Below are positions 25,021-34,128 of a stretch of DNA of 64,000 bases, in pieces. Both the position numbers and the translations under genes were made by a program. The DNA comes from Pacificimonas aurantium (GTDB taxonomy: Bacteria > Pseudomonadota > Alphaproteobacteria > Sphingomonadales > Sphingomonadaceae), in the NCBI RefSeq assembly GCF_020092905.1, contig NZ_JAGSGB010000002.1:744001-808000 (forward strand), in the 5' to 3' direction. The notes below the pieces were generated by a model. It was not told the DNA's origin. It made no database searches and saw nothing but the letters and a program-made list of their open reading frames with translations. Every line of letters starts with the position of its first letter. Positions within the stretch are counted from its first letter, which is position 1.

Positions 25021-26415
25021 TTATGATGCTGCTGTCGGCCAGTTCCAGACGGCCATTTTTTCAATGCTCATATCCGCCATAGTGTAGGGGATCCCGCCGA
25101 CGCCAAGCCCGGAGCGGCGCAGCCCTGCAAAAGGCATCCAGTCGACGCGGAATGCCGTATGGTCGTTCACCATCACAGCCGATCCCGCCAGAGACTGTAT
25201 GCAATGATTGGCGATTGACAGGCGATCCGTGAATACAGCGGCCTGAAAGGCGTAAGGCAGGGCATTGGCCTGCTTGATAGCCAGGTCGATATCGTCATAG
25301 CCATACACGCAGATCACGGGGCCGAAGATTTCTTCCTGGGATACCTTGGAACTTTCGGGAGGATCGACAATGACGGTCGGGGAGAAAAGAGTATCACTCA
25401 GACGGCTTCCCCCGCACACCAGGGTGCCGCCTGCTGCGATGGCTTCATCGACCCAGCGTTCGACGCGGTCAACTTCCTCCGTTCGGATCAGGGGTCCGCA
25501 TTGGGTCTGAGCATCGGCGGGATCGCCCACGACCAGCTTTTCGGCAGCTCGCCCTAGGTCATTGGCGAAGTCTTTCAATTCTGCAGCAGGGACGAATACG
25601 CGCTGTACGGAAACGCAGACCTGACCCGAATGATAGAACCCGCCTTTAAGCAACGAGGCGATCACTGCTGCGCGCTCCACGCCGTTGTCCACGATTACCG
25701 GCGCCGCGCCGCCGTGCTCGAGAGCAATGCGGGTCCCCGGCGCCAGCTTCGAGCGAAGCATCCAGCCGATTTTCGCAGAACCGATGAATGAGAAGAACGC
25801 CGTGCGCGGATCGGTTACCATTCTTTCGGCGATATCGTTGCCGCAAGGTGCGAACCGGCACCAGGCCTCGGGCAGGCCGGCTTCATGGAGAATGCTCACG
25901 AAGCTCTGGCATGACAGAGGCGTTTCCAGCGCAGGCTTGATGAGAACGGGGCACCCGGCTGCTACCGCCGGTGCAACCTGATGGACGATCAGGTTGAGGG
26001 GGTGATTGAATGCCGAGATCGCCACGACAGGACCGATCGGCTCGCGGAAGGTATATGCCGTCCTTCCCGCACCCGCTTCTGTCAGGTCCATGGGGATCTC
26101 GTGGCCGCCGCCATCGCTGAGCGCCTGAACGCACAAGTCGACGCTGCTGATCGCGCGACCGGCTTCCACGCGCGCATCGACCAGGGGTTTGCCGCCCTCC
26201 CTGACGATCTGGAGAGCCAGATCCTGGGCTCGTTCGCGCATGATATCCGCAGCCCGCCGGAGGATGGCGATACGCTCGTGCACGGCAAGCCAGCCATGGC
26301 GGTCGCGGTGGAGCAACTGCGCTTCACTCAGCCATTCATCGATTTGAGGCCAGTCGATTAGCGGCACTTCTGCAACCGGCTCGCGGTCGAACGGATTGTG
26401 AACGATCGTCTTCAT
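25021..26415 (-). CDS. NAD(P)-dependent aldehyde dehydrogenase
   Basis: A 464-residue cytoplasmic aldehyde dehydrogenase. It shows AFNHPLNLIVHQVAPAVAAG (NAD site), the catalytic Glu in LEHGGAAPVIV, and catalytic Cys in HSGQVCVSVQR (about residue 271). EEIFGPVICVYGYD and FAGLRRSGLGVGG are conserved landmarks. The gene starts inside the stop of the acetolactate-synthase-like gene (ATGA), so the two enzymes are made together. That pairing suggests oxidation of an aldehyde linked to a TPP-dependent condensation or decarboxylation product. The specific aldehyde cannot be assigned; relatives include lactaldehyde- and phosphonoacetaldehyde-type dehydrogenases. Confidence 0.82.
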   Translation of the reverse strand: MKTIVHNPFDREPVAEVPLIDWPQIDEWLSEAQLLHRDRHGWLAVHERIAILRRAADIMRERAQDLALQIVREGGKPLVDARVEAGRAISSVDLCVQALSDGGGHEIPMDLTEAGAGRTAYTFREPIGPVVAISAFNHPLNLIVHQVAPAVAAGCPVLIKPALETPLSCQSFVSILHEAGLPEAWCRFAPCGNDIAERMVTDPRTAFFSFIGSAKIGWMLRSKLAPGTRIALEHGGAAPVIVDNGVERAAVIASLLKGGFYHSGQVCVSVQRVFVPAAELKDFANDLGRAAEKLVVGDPADAQTQCGPLIRTEEVDRVERWVDEAIAAGGTLVCGGSRLSDTLFSPTVIVDPPESSKVSQEEIFGPVICVYGYDDIDLAIKQANALPYAFQAAVFTDRLSIANHCIQSLAGSAVMVNDHTAFRVDWMPFAGLRRSGLGVGGIPYTMADMSIEKMAVWNWPTAAS

Positions 26416-28052
26416 AGCTCACACACCTTTGCGCCGAGTTCATCAATCAGCACCTTCTTGTTTTCGGAATAGTCGACGGGCAGATCGACGAGATGCACGC
26501 CGCCAGCCTCGAATGCGTCGTTCAGGACCGCCACAAGATCTGCGCTCCGTTCGACCCGGTGACCGGTCGCTCCATAGCTTTGTGCGTAGGTGACGAAGTC
26601 GGGATTGGAAAAGGTCAGGCCGTAGTCCGGAAAGCCGAGCTGGTCCTGCTTCCAGCGGATCATGCCGTATGCTGCATCGTTCAGAACGAGAACGACAAGG
26701 TTCAGTCCAAGCCTGACGGCCGTTTCCAGTTCCTGCGAGTTCATCATGAACCCGCCATCGCCGCATACCGCGAGCACTCTGCGCCCCGGCGCCAGCATCG
26801 CAGCCATCATGGCGGATGGAAGGCCAGCACCCATCGTCGCCAATGCATTGTCGAGCAGGATGGTGCCAGGCTCGTGGGCGATGTAGTTTCTGGCGAACCA
26901 GATCTTGTAGATGCCGTTGTCGAGCGCAACGATATCATCGCGCGCCATTACGCTGCGTACGTCGGCAACCACGCGCTGGGGGACCATTGGAAAACGTTCG
27001 TCGTCGCTGGTCTCGGAGATGTGCGATGCAATCTCGTGATGCAGGGCGGTATAATAGCTGCGGTCGCACTGCAGCTTGCCATCCAGGCGGTTTCCCAGCC
27101 GCTCGACCGATCCGGCGATGTCGCCGATGACCTCGAGCTGCGGGAAGTAGACCTGATCGACTTCGGCTGCCTTGTAATTGATATGGATGACGGTCTGCCC
27201 GCCCGGCTCCATGAAGAAGGGCGGCTTCTCCACCACGTCGTGACCGATATTGACGATCAGATCGGCCTTTTCGATTGCGCAGTGAACATAATCGCCCGAC
27301 GATAGCGCCGCGGTGCCCAGATAGAGCTCGCTATCTTCATCGACCACGCCCTTGCCCATCTGGGTGTCGAAGAATGGAAAGCCGGTATCAGACACGAATT
27401 TGCGCAACGCTTTCGAAGCGCGGCGGCGGTTCGCTCCGGCACCGATCAGGAGCAATGGCCGCTCAGCCGCGATGATGCGCTCGGCCGCTTCGTCGAGCGC
27501 AGCATCTCCGGCGACCGCATAACGCCTGTAATGCGGAGGTATGACCGGTTCGATCGTTTCCTCTTCAGCGATATCTTCCGGCAGCTCGAGCAGTACAGCG
27601 CCCGGCCTTTCTTCCTGCGCCAGACGGAAACCTTCGCGAACGAGCGAGGGAATGCGATTGCCGTTCACGATCTGGGTCGAAGCCTTGCACAGCGGGGTGA
27701 ACAGGGAAACGACGTCGACAATCTGGAACTGGGCCTGTTTCGAGGTCTTGATCGGTTTCTGCCCGGTAATGATCACGAGCGGGAAGGCTCCGAGCGCGGC
27801 ATAGGCCGCCGGTGTGGTCAGGTTCGTGGCACCTGGCCCGAGTGTTGCCAGGCACACACCTGCCTTGCCGGTCAGGCGGCCATAAGTTGCCGCCATGAAG
27901 CCAGCGCCCTGTTCGTGACGGGCCAGAACCAGCGTGATGGTGGAAGTTCGCAGCGATTCCAGAAGATCCAGGTTCTCTTCGCCTGGAACGGCGAAAACAT
28001 ACTCGACACCCTCTGCCTCGAGCGCGGCGACCATAAGATCGGAAGCTTTCAT
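26412..28052 (-). CDS. acetolactate synthase large-subunit-like TPP enzyme
   Basis: A 546-residue thiamine-diphosphate enzyme of the acetolactate synthase family. The N-terminal PYR domain has FAVPGEENLDLLESL with the activating Glu near residue 48 (ARHEQGAGFMA). The middle domain holds LLLIGAGANRRRASKAL. The C-terminal PP domain has the metal motif GDGGFMMNSQELETAVRLGLNLVVLVLNDAAYGM. It condenses two pyruvate, or related oxo acids, with loss of CO2. No regulatory small subunit is encoded nearby, consistent with a catabolic AlsS-like or other carboligase role. It heads a two-gene operon with the aldehyde dehydrogenase (4-bp overlap). Confidence 0.85.
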   Translation of the reverse strand: MKASDLMVAALEAEGVEYVFAVPGEENLDLLESLRTSTITLVLARHEQGAGFMAATYGRLTGKAGVCLATLGPGATNLTTPAAYAALGAFPLVIITGQKPIKTSKQAQFQIVDVVSLFTPLCKASTQIVNGNRIPSLVREGFRLAQEERPGAVLLELPEDIAEEETIEPVIPPHYRRYAVAGDAALDEAAERIIAAERPLLLIGAGANRRRASKALRKFVSDTGFPFFDTQMGKGVVDEDSELYLGTAALSSGDYVHCAIEKADLIVNIGHDVVEKPPFFMEPGGQTVIHINYKAAEVDQVYFPQLEVIGDIAGSVERLGNRLDGKLQCDRSYYTALHHEIASHISETSDDERFPMVPQRVVADVRSVMARDDIVALDNGIYKIWFARNYIAHEPGTILLDNALATMGAGLPSAMMAAMLAPGRRVLAVCGDGGFMMNSQELETAVRLGLNLVVLVLNDAAYGMIRWKQDQLGFPDYGLTFSNPDFVTYAQSYGATGHRVERSADLVAVLNDAFEAGGVHLVDLPVDYSENKKVLIDELGAKVCEL

Positions 28053-28143
28053 TCGTCGGTCCTCATTTACGAGTTGCAGGGCGGTTCATGCCGTGCGCTA
28101 CCAAACTGCTTGCTTGCAGCGGCCGACCTGATCGCCGCGCTTG

Positions 28144-28647
28144 TCAATGGTCGTGATCATGGTCTTGGCATTGGTTCTTTTCGACCTGATGGCCCGGGAC
28201 CATAACCGGATCACAGTTGGCAGCGAGGCAGGCTTCGAACGTTGCATGGGTGATGGCGTGCCGCGTCTCGAGCATACCGCGAGCCCGCGCCTTCACATCC
28301 TCGAAAGCCTGCAACGAAGATTCGGCAGGAACGACATGCGCCTCAAGCGCGCGATAATGCTCGCTGATGCTCCAGACTTGGACGTGATGGACGTCGGCCA
28401 CGCCTTCTGCGTCACGCAGGTCGCTCACAATGCGATCGAACTCGCTTTCGTCCGGCACCGCGCCCATCAAGAGACGCACCGTGCGAGGCAACAAAGTAAC
28501 GCCCTGCCAGATCACAAAGTCACCAATGACCACCGTGATGGTCAGATCGGCGATATAAAGTTCGTATCGCAGAATGAGCACGCCAGCCACGATCACACCG
28601 GCCGAAGCCAGCGCATCGGACACATTGTGCAGGAAGATCGAATAGGG
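28144..28647 (-). pseudogene. C-terminal remnant of a CDF cation transporter
   Basis: About 167 codons encode only the last third of a CDF transporter: helix 5 onward (IFLHNVSDALASAGVIVAGVL), the LLPRTVRLLM hinge, and the C-terminal metal domain with VHHVQVWSI, ending in a His/Asp tail. Helices 1-4 are absent. The frame begins directly after the TGA of the complete short CDF at 28648-29277 and is in the same frame, with no ribosome site between. This looks like the scar of a deletion that removed the front of a second CDF gene. Readthrough or reinitiation at GTG 28623 could still make some product. Confidence 0.65.
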
Positions 28648-29277
28648 TCAATTCCTCTTCTCGCCGTGTTTGGTTCCCGCATCGTCGTGGCTATCCATGT
28701 GAGCGTCGCGCAGAATCTCGATGCCGCCATAGAGAGCGATGCAAGCTACCGCGATGCCCACAACGAGGTCGGGCCAGTTGGTTCCGGTCAGCATCACAAT
28801 GATGCCGGCGATAATGATCCCGCCATTAGAGATAAAGTCGTTGAAGCTGAAGGTGGTCGCCGCCCGCATATTGACGTCCTTGTTCTCCATCTTCTGCAGC
28901 AGGCGCAGGCAATAGAGATTGACCATCCCCGCGATGAACGCCATCGCCATCATCAATATCCCGCCCGGATCGGACCCTTCCACAAACCGTCGGTAAGCAT
29001 CGAAGATAACCCCAGCAGAGAAGATCAGCAGCATGATGCCGGAGAAACGTGCGGCCCCGCGTTTCCAGGTCCGTGAGCGGGTCAGCGCGAGCAGGCTGAG
29101 CGCATAAACGATGGCATCGGATGAATTATCGAGGCCGTTCGCCAACAGCGCATTAGAATCGGCAAAATACCCGACCGCGAAAAAGCCGATCGCGATGGCC
29201 ACGTTAAGCCACAGGACAACCCACAGGGTCTTGCGCTTTTCAGGCGACCCGACATCGACCTCATGTCCGCCACTCAT
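28648..29277 (-). CDS. short CDF-like cation transporter without C-terminal domain
   Basis: A 209-residue, six-helix CDF relative of the type at 23792-24409. Helix 2 has the DxxxD pair (LDNSSDA). Helix 5 reads FNDFISN in place of HxxxD. It ends with a short His/Asp-rich tail (HMDSHDDAGTKHG) rather than the usual C-terminal metal domain. The ATG overlaps the SpoIIAA-like gene stop (ATGA), so it is translated as an extension of the czc operon. Cytoplasmic metal export in support of CzcCBA is the likely role. Its TGA is followed in frame by the CDF remnant at 28144-28647. Confidence 0.78.
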   Translation of the reverse strand: MSGGHEVDVGSPEKRKTLWVVLWLNVAIAIGFFAVGYFADSNALLANGLDNSSDAIVYALSLLALTRSRTWKRGAARFSGIMLLIFSAGVIFDAYRRFVEGSDPGGILMMAMAFIAGMVNLYCLRLLQKMENKDVNMRAATTFSFNDFISNGGIIIAGIIVMLTGTNWPDLVVGIAVACIALYGGIEILRDAHMDSHDDAGTKHGEKRN

Positions 29278-29645
29278 GCTGCGTCCTCCCCGGTTTGTAC
29301 CCAGCTTTCCGCATGACTACGCTGTGTTGGCCGGAAGAACTTCATTTCGGTGCGGAAGAGTGAGGATGACAATTTCGTGCCCCACTCTTCCCATTCGCTG
29401 TCGCCGATTATGGCGATCCGGCCGAAACAATCCTTATGCCGGATGTCGAACTTGAGATCGCGCCAGAGACCTCCGAAGTTCCAACCCGAAAAGTCAGGCG
29501 CGAGCTCGATCACCATCGGGACGGTACCGGCCTCGCGCTCTGCGATATGTTCGAATTGGGGAACAAAGCGGTCATAGGCTTCATCCCCCAGCCTGCCTCC
29601 GGCGCGTATCCAGAGCAGTCCGTTCTCTTCCTTCAGTGCCAGCAC
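29274..29645 (-). CDS. SpoIIAA-like (STAS-fold) protein
   Basis: A 123-residue cytoplasmic protein resembling the SpoIIAA-like family: GLLWIRAGGRLGDEAYDRFVP at the start and VIELAPDFSGWNFGGLWRDLKF followed by RIAIIGDSEWEEW. The family has a STAS-type fold and is thought to bind lipids or small ligands; no catalytic residues are evident. It lies 22 bp after czcA and overlaps the short CDF by 4 bp. Its placement inside a metal-efflux operon is unusual and hints at regulation or membrane association of the transporters. Confidence 0.7.
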   Translation of the reverse strand: MLALKEENGLLWIRAGGRLGDEAYDRFVPQFEHIAEREAGTVPMVIELAPDFSGWNFGGLWRDLKFDIRHKDCFGRIAIIGDSEWEEWGTKLSSSLFRTEMKFFRPTQRSHAESWVQTGEDAA

Positions 29646-29667
29646 CGTTTTTTCCTTTCCCGATCGG

Positions 29668-32600
29668 TCATGCGATGTCCTTCAGCTCGCGCTGCTCATC
29701 GCTTGTCACGTTGCGCCGCAGCCGATCCCACCAGCGCTGTCGCCAGGTCCGGTCATCTTCTCTGGTACTGAAAACCAGCTTCAAAATTGCGGGCAAGACG
29801 AAGAGGGTCAGAGCGGTAGCGGTGATCAACCCTCCGATGACCACTGTCGCCAAAGGACGCTGCACTTCCGCGCCGGTCCCCGTCGCAATCGCCATCGGCA
29901 CGAAGCCGAGCGATGCAACGAGCGCGGTCATGAGAACCGGCCTCAGGCGCGCCAGGCCACCGGCCACGATGGCGTCATCGAGCGCCATGCCCTTGTCGAG
30001 CCGCTGACGGATCGCAGTCACCATCACGAGCCCGTTCAAGGTCGCTACGCCCGACAGGGCGATAAAGCCTACCGCCGCAGAAACCGAGAATGGCATCCCG
30101 CGCAGGGCCAAGGAGAATATTCCGCCTGCCAGGGCCAGCGGGATCGCGCTGAATACGGCGAGCGCCGGCACCCAGCCCCCGACCGCCATGTAGAGCAACA
30201 GGAGAATGACCGCGAACGCGATGGGAATGACGATCTGAAGTCTTTCCTGGGCAGCTTGGAGGTTCTGGTATTGACCGCCCCACTCGATAAACGCGGCAGC
30301 GGGCAGTTCGACTTGCGCCGCAACCCTTTCCTGGGCCTCTTCTACAAAAGACCCGAGGTCGCGTTCTCGCACGTTGGACGAGACGATCACCAGTCTGCGT
30401 CCCTGTTCCCGGCGAACCTCCGCGAGACCATCCACCACACGGAACTCGGCAACCGAGCGTAGCGGTATGGTTGCCCCGTTCGGGAGCAGCACCGGCAAAG
30501 CACCCAACTGGTCGAAATCGTCGCGGGTCGCGTCCGACAACCGCACAACCACATCGAAGCGGCGATCGCCTTCGAAAACGAGGCCCGCAGGCCGACCGCC
30601 CAGTGCGATCGCCACCGATTGCGCAACGTCTTCGACCTTCAGCCCGTAACGGGCAATCGCTGGCCGATCGAAGGCAATATCGAGGGTGGGGAACCCGGTC
30701 ACTTGCTGGACCTTGACGTCCGCGGCGCCGTCGACATTGCGCAGCACGCCCGCAACCTCGTTCGCCGCTGAGGTCATGGCGCTGAGATCGTCTCCGTAGA
30801 TCTTGACGGCAACATCTCCGCGAACGCCTGCGATCAATTCGTTGAACCGCAATTCGATCGGTTGGCTGAACTCGTAAAGGTTGCCGACGAGACTGCTGAG
30901 GGCGCTCTCCATTTGCGCGACCAACTCGTCCTTGGCGAGGTCGGGATCGGGCCATTCCTCACGGGGTTTGAGGATCACATACGCATCGGAAGCGTTCGGC
31001 GGCATCGGGTCACTAGCCACTTCTGCCGTGCCCGTCCGCGAAAAGACGAGCTGGACCTGCTCAAACTGCTCGAGCCGGTCCTCGACCCGCCTTTGCATCG
31101 CGAGCGAACGTTCGAGCGAGGTCGAAGGAATACGCAGCGATTGCACGGCGATGTCGCGCTCGTCCAATTGCGGTGTGAATTCGCTCCCGAGGAAGCTGAA
31201 CACGAAGGCCGCAAAGGCGAAGATGCCGACGCCCATGCCGATGACCGGCCAAGGGCGGGTGATCGCCTTGCGGACCAGCGGTCCGTATCGCTCCTTGGCG
31301 ATCCGGATCGGCTTGACCTCCTTTTCCGTCAGCTTCTTGTTGAGCAGGATGGCGATCATTGCCGGGACGAAGGTCAGCGACAACACGAACGCCGAGGCGA
31401 GGGCGAGCATGACCGTGATCGCCATGGGCGAGAAGGTTTTGCCTTCGACTCCGGTAAAGGTCAGAAGCGGTGCGAAGACGAGAAGTATGATCGCCTGCCC
31501 GTACACAGTCGGCTTGATCATTTCCTGCGCGGCAAGCCGCGTTTCCGTCAACCTTTCGCCCAGTGTGAGAAGCCGGCCTTCGTGTTCCTGCCGGGCCGCG
31601 AGCCTCGCGACACTGTTCTCGACGATAATGACGGCACCATCGACGATCAGGCCGAAGTCCAGCGCACCCAGGCTCATGAGATTGCCCGACACGCCGAGCC
31701 GGTTCATTCCGATCGATGCCATCAGCATGGAAAAGGGAATGACCAGCGCCGCGATGATCGCTGCCCGGATGTTGCCCAGCAGCAAGAACAGGATCGCGAT
31801 CACCAGAAGCGCGCCTTCAACGAGATTCTTCTCGACGGTCGCGATCGTCGCATCGACCAGCGAAGACCGGTTGTAGACGATCTCCGCGACAATTCCTTCC
31901 GGCAGGGAGCTGCGAACTTCCTCGAGCCGTTCGGCCGCCTGGGCCGACACGGTGCGGCTGTTCTCGCCCGCGCGCATGAGCACGGTGCCCACGACCGCTT
32001 CATCGCCGTTCAGCGACGCCGCGCCCGTTCGCAGGTCGCCACCGATGCTGACCGTGGCGACGTCTCCTACGCGAATGGGGACTCCTTCGCGTGTAGAAAC
32101 GACCGCCTGCTCGATATCCTCGACACTGCCGAGGCGCGCATCAACTCGGGCGAGGAGGGCTTCGCCTGCCCGCTCGACGAAATTGGCCCCTTCGGCGAGA
32201 TTGGCCGCTTCCAGCGCATCGATCACTTCGTCGAACGATAAACCGTACCCGGTCAATCGCGCGGGATCGGGTTGGACAAGGTATTGCTTTTCGAAGCCGC
32301 CGATCGAGTCGACACCCGCCACACCGTCGACCGACCGCATGAGGGGGGCAACCACCCAGTCCTGGATGGTTCGCAGATAGGCAGCCTTGGCAACATCGCT
32401 GTCGAGCCGGTCGCCACGTTCGGTCACAAAGCTCCCGTCGGACTGCCAACCGACCGCTCCGCCCAGCGGTGCTTCCTTGCCGTCAGGAAACTCGTACTCG
32501 ATGGTATACATGAGCACTTCGCCCAAGCCGGTCGAGATGGGTCCCATCACCGGTTCGGCACCCTCGGGTAGGGAGGCACTTATGGGCGTCAGCCGTTCGT

Positions 32601-32979
32601 TGACCTGCTGACGCGCAAAATAGATGTCGGTCCCTTCCTCGAAAATCGCGGTCACCTGGCTGAACCCGTTGCGCGATATTGAGCGGGTCATCTCCAGACC
32701 CTCGATACCGGCAAGCCCGGTTTCAACGGGATAGGTGACCTGCGTTTCGACTTGCGAAGGCGACAGGGCTGGTGCCTCGGTGTTGATCTGCACCTGTACA
32801 TTGGTGATATCGGGCACGGCATCGATGGGCAGGCGCAGCAAATTCACCACGCCATAGATTGCCACACCGAGCGTCAGTACGACCATCGCCCAGCGAAAGC
32901 GCACGGCGACGTCGAGGATCATGCCGATCAGGCCATGGCGGTGGGAGCGATCCGCGTCCTGCATGTGATCAGTGTCCAT
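29668..32979 (-). CDS. czcA: CzcA-type heavy-metal RND efflux pump
   Basis: A 1103-residue inner-membrane proton-driven RND transporter of the HME group. Helix 4 carries DFGLIVDGAVIIVEN, the motif of Co/Zn/Cd exporters of CzcA type rather than the Cu/Ag CusA type. The N-terminus has a cytoplasmic lead, then helix 1 (MVVLTLGVAIYGVVNLL), and the usual RLPIDAVPDITNVQVQI. Two large periplasmic loops alternate with helix bundles. It forms the tripartite pump with CzcB and CzcC. The ATG overlaps the end of czcB by 11 bp, and the SpoIIAA-like and CDF genes follow in the same operon. Confidence 0.92.
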   Translation of the reverse strand: MDTDHMQDADRSHRHGLIGMILDVAVRFRWAMVVLTLGVAIYGVVNLLRLPIDAVPDITNVQVQINTEAPALSPSQVETQVTYPVETGLAGIEGLEMTRSISRNGFSQVTAIFEEGTDIYFARQQVNERLTPISASLPEGAEPVMGPISTGLGEVLMYTIEYEFPDGKEAPLGGAVGWQSDGSFVTERGDRLDSDVAKAAYLRTIQDWVVAPLMRSVDGVAGVDSIGGFEKQYLVQPDPARLTGYGLSFDEVIDALEAANLAEGANFVERAGEALLARVDARLGSVEDIEQAVVSTREGVPIRVGDVATVSIGGDLRTGAASLNGDEAVVGTVLMRAGENSRTVSAQAAERLEEVRSSLPEGIVAEIVYNRSSLVDATIATVEKNLVEGALLVIAILFLLLGNIRAAIIAALVIPFSMLMASIGMNRLGVSGNLMSLGALDFGLIVDGAVIIVENSVARLAARQEHEGRLLTLGERLTETRLAAQEMIKPTVYGQAIILLVFAPLLTFTGVEGKTFSPMAITVMLALASAFVLSLTFVPAMIAILLNKKLTEKEVKPIRIAKERYGPLVRKAITRPWPVIGMGVGIFAFAAFVFSFLGSEFTPQLDERDIAVQSLRIPSTSLERSLAMQRRVEDRLEQFEQVQLVFSRTGTAEVASDPMPPNASDAYVILKPREEWPDPDLAKDELVAQMESALSSLVGNLYEFSQPIELRFNELIAGVRGDVAVKIYGDDLSAMTSAANEVAGVLRNVDGAADVKVQQVTGFPTLDIAFDRPAIARYGLKVEDVAQSVAIALGGRPAGLVFEGDRRFDVVVRLSDATRDDFDQLGALPVLLPNGATIPLRSVAEFRVVDGLAEVRREQGRRLVIVSSNVRERDLGSFVEEAQERVAAQVELPAAAFIEWGGQYQNLQAAQERLQIVIPIAFAVILLLLYMAVGGWVPALAVFSAIPLALAGGIFSLALRGMPFSVSAAVGFIALSGVATLNGLVMVTAIRQRLDKGMALDDAIVAGGLARLRPVLMTALVASLGFVPMAIATGTGAEVQRPLATVVIGGLITATALTLFVLPAILKLVFSTREDDRTWRQRWWDRLRRNVTSDEQRELKDIA

Positions 32980-34117
32980 GCTCGGCCTCCTCCTTCTCGA
33001 GTTCAGCCTTCAGCAAAAAGGCATTGGCGGTGGCGATCCGCCACTGCGCTTCGAGACCGGACTCGATGACCACGCGTCCTCCCGAACGCGCACCGGTGAC
33101 CACCGGACGGGCTTGAAACCCGCGGCGCGTGCGAACGAAGACCACTTCTGCGCCATCGATTGTCTGGACGGCACTTTCCGGCACCGACATGCGGCCTGTA
33201 TCGACCTCACCCGAGGGGCGGATACGTGCCTGCAGGAAGGCCCCGGGTTGCAGACCGGGGATCGGTCTTGCCAGCGACAGGACCGCCGTAGCGCTGCGGC
33301 TTTCGGGATCGAGCGAGGGAGTGACAGACCGCACGCGCGCACCCACCTCCCGGTTGTCCGCGATTTCCAGCGTCGCCTCGTCGCCAGGCTGGATGCGGCT
33401 TGCTTCAGCCGACGGGAGGGCAACCTCGACCTGCATGCCGCTCGGATTCACGACCTGATAGAGTTCTTCCCCGGCATCGACGAAGGAGCCGAGAACGATA
33501 GGCGCCGAGGTCACTCGGCCTGCGAGCGGGCTCGTGACCGCAAGGGAGCGCCCGTCGCCGCTAACGCCCGCCGCGGAGACTGCCGCCTGGGCGCGCGCAA
33601 GTTCCGACTGGGCGACCTGCAGATTTGCTCGCGCGGCCTCGAGATCCTGCCGTGCGGTGACATTGGCCTCGAACAGGCGGCGCTCCCGATCGTAGGCAGC
33701 GGACAGTTCGTTGACCCTCGCGCGCGCTGCGCTCAACTGCGCTGCGAGAGCAGCCGCGTCGGCGCTCTCGATGCGGGCAATCGTCTCGCCCTGCCTCACG
33801 TAATCGCCCAGCGTTTTGCCGACACTGCGGACCACGCCCGCCGCGCGGGCATCGATGCGGGCACTTGCCGTCGGGCTTGCCGCGACGGTGGCCGGGAAGA
33901 CCAGCTCGACCGCCGATCCCTGGCCGACGGTTTCGACCACTATCTGGGACGCTTCAATTTGTTCGGCGCCAAGCAGGACAAGGCCTTCGGGAAGCTCGAC
34001 CTCCTCACTCGTCTCCTCGGCGATTTGGTCAGCTTCGTTATCGGGCCACAGCATGAGCGCCGCGACTACAAAGAGAATGGAAAGGCCGATCGCAACGGCC
34101 AGACGTTTACGGTTCAT
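32969..34117 (-). CDS. czcB: CzcB-type periplasmic adaptor (membrane fusion protein)
   Basis: Adaptor of about 382 residues with an N-terminal anchor (LAVAIGLSILFVVAALML), an acidic linker, lipoyl halves around a helical hairpin (about 105-185), and a beta-barrel. The C-terminus ends in a short metal-binding-looking EHGH tail. It joins CzcA to CzcC across the periplasm. The ATG at 34117 was chosen because GAGGT lies nine bases upstream. An ATG at 34132 overlapping the czcC stop (ATGA) would add five residues and is equally possible. Confidence 0.88.
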   Translation of the reverse strand: MNRKRLAVAIGLSILFVVAALMLWPDNEADQIAEETSEEVELPEGLVLLGAEQIEASQIVVETVGQGSAVELVFPATVAASPTASARIDARAAGVVRSVGKTLGDYVRQGETIARIESADAAALAAQLSAARARVNELSAAYDRERRLFEANVTARQDLEAARANLQVAQSELARAQAAVSAAGVSGDGRSLAVTSPLAGRVTSAPIVLGSFVDAGEELYQVVNPSGMQVEVALPSAEASRIQPGDEATLEIADNREVGARVRSVTPSLDPESRSATAVLSLARPIPGLQPGAFLQARIRPSGEVDTGRMSVPESAVQTIDGAEVVFVRTRRGFQARPVVTGARSGGRVVIESGLEAQWRIATANAFLLKAELEKEEAEHGH

Positions 34118-34128
34118 CGGAAAATACC

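Noticed and set aside
30862-32241. Long plus-strand frames opposite czcA
   Set aside because: They mirror the codons of a conserved RND pump and contain no recognisable domains.
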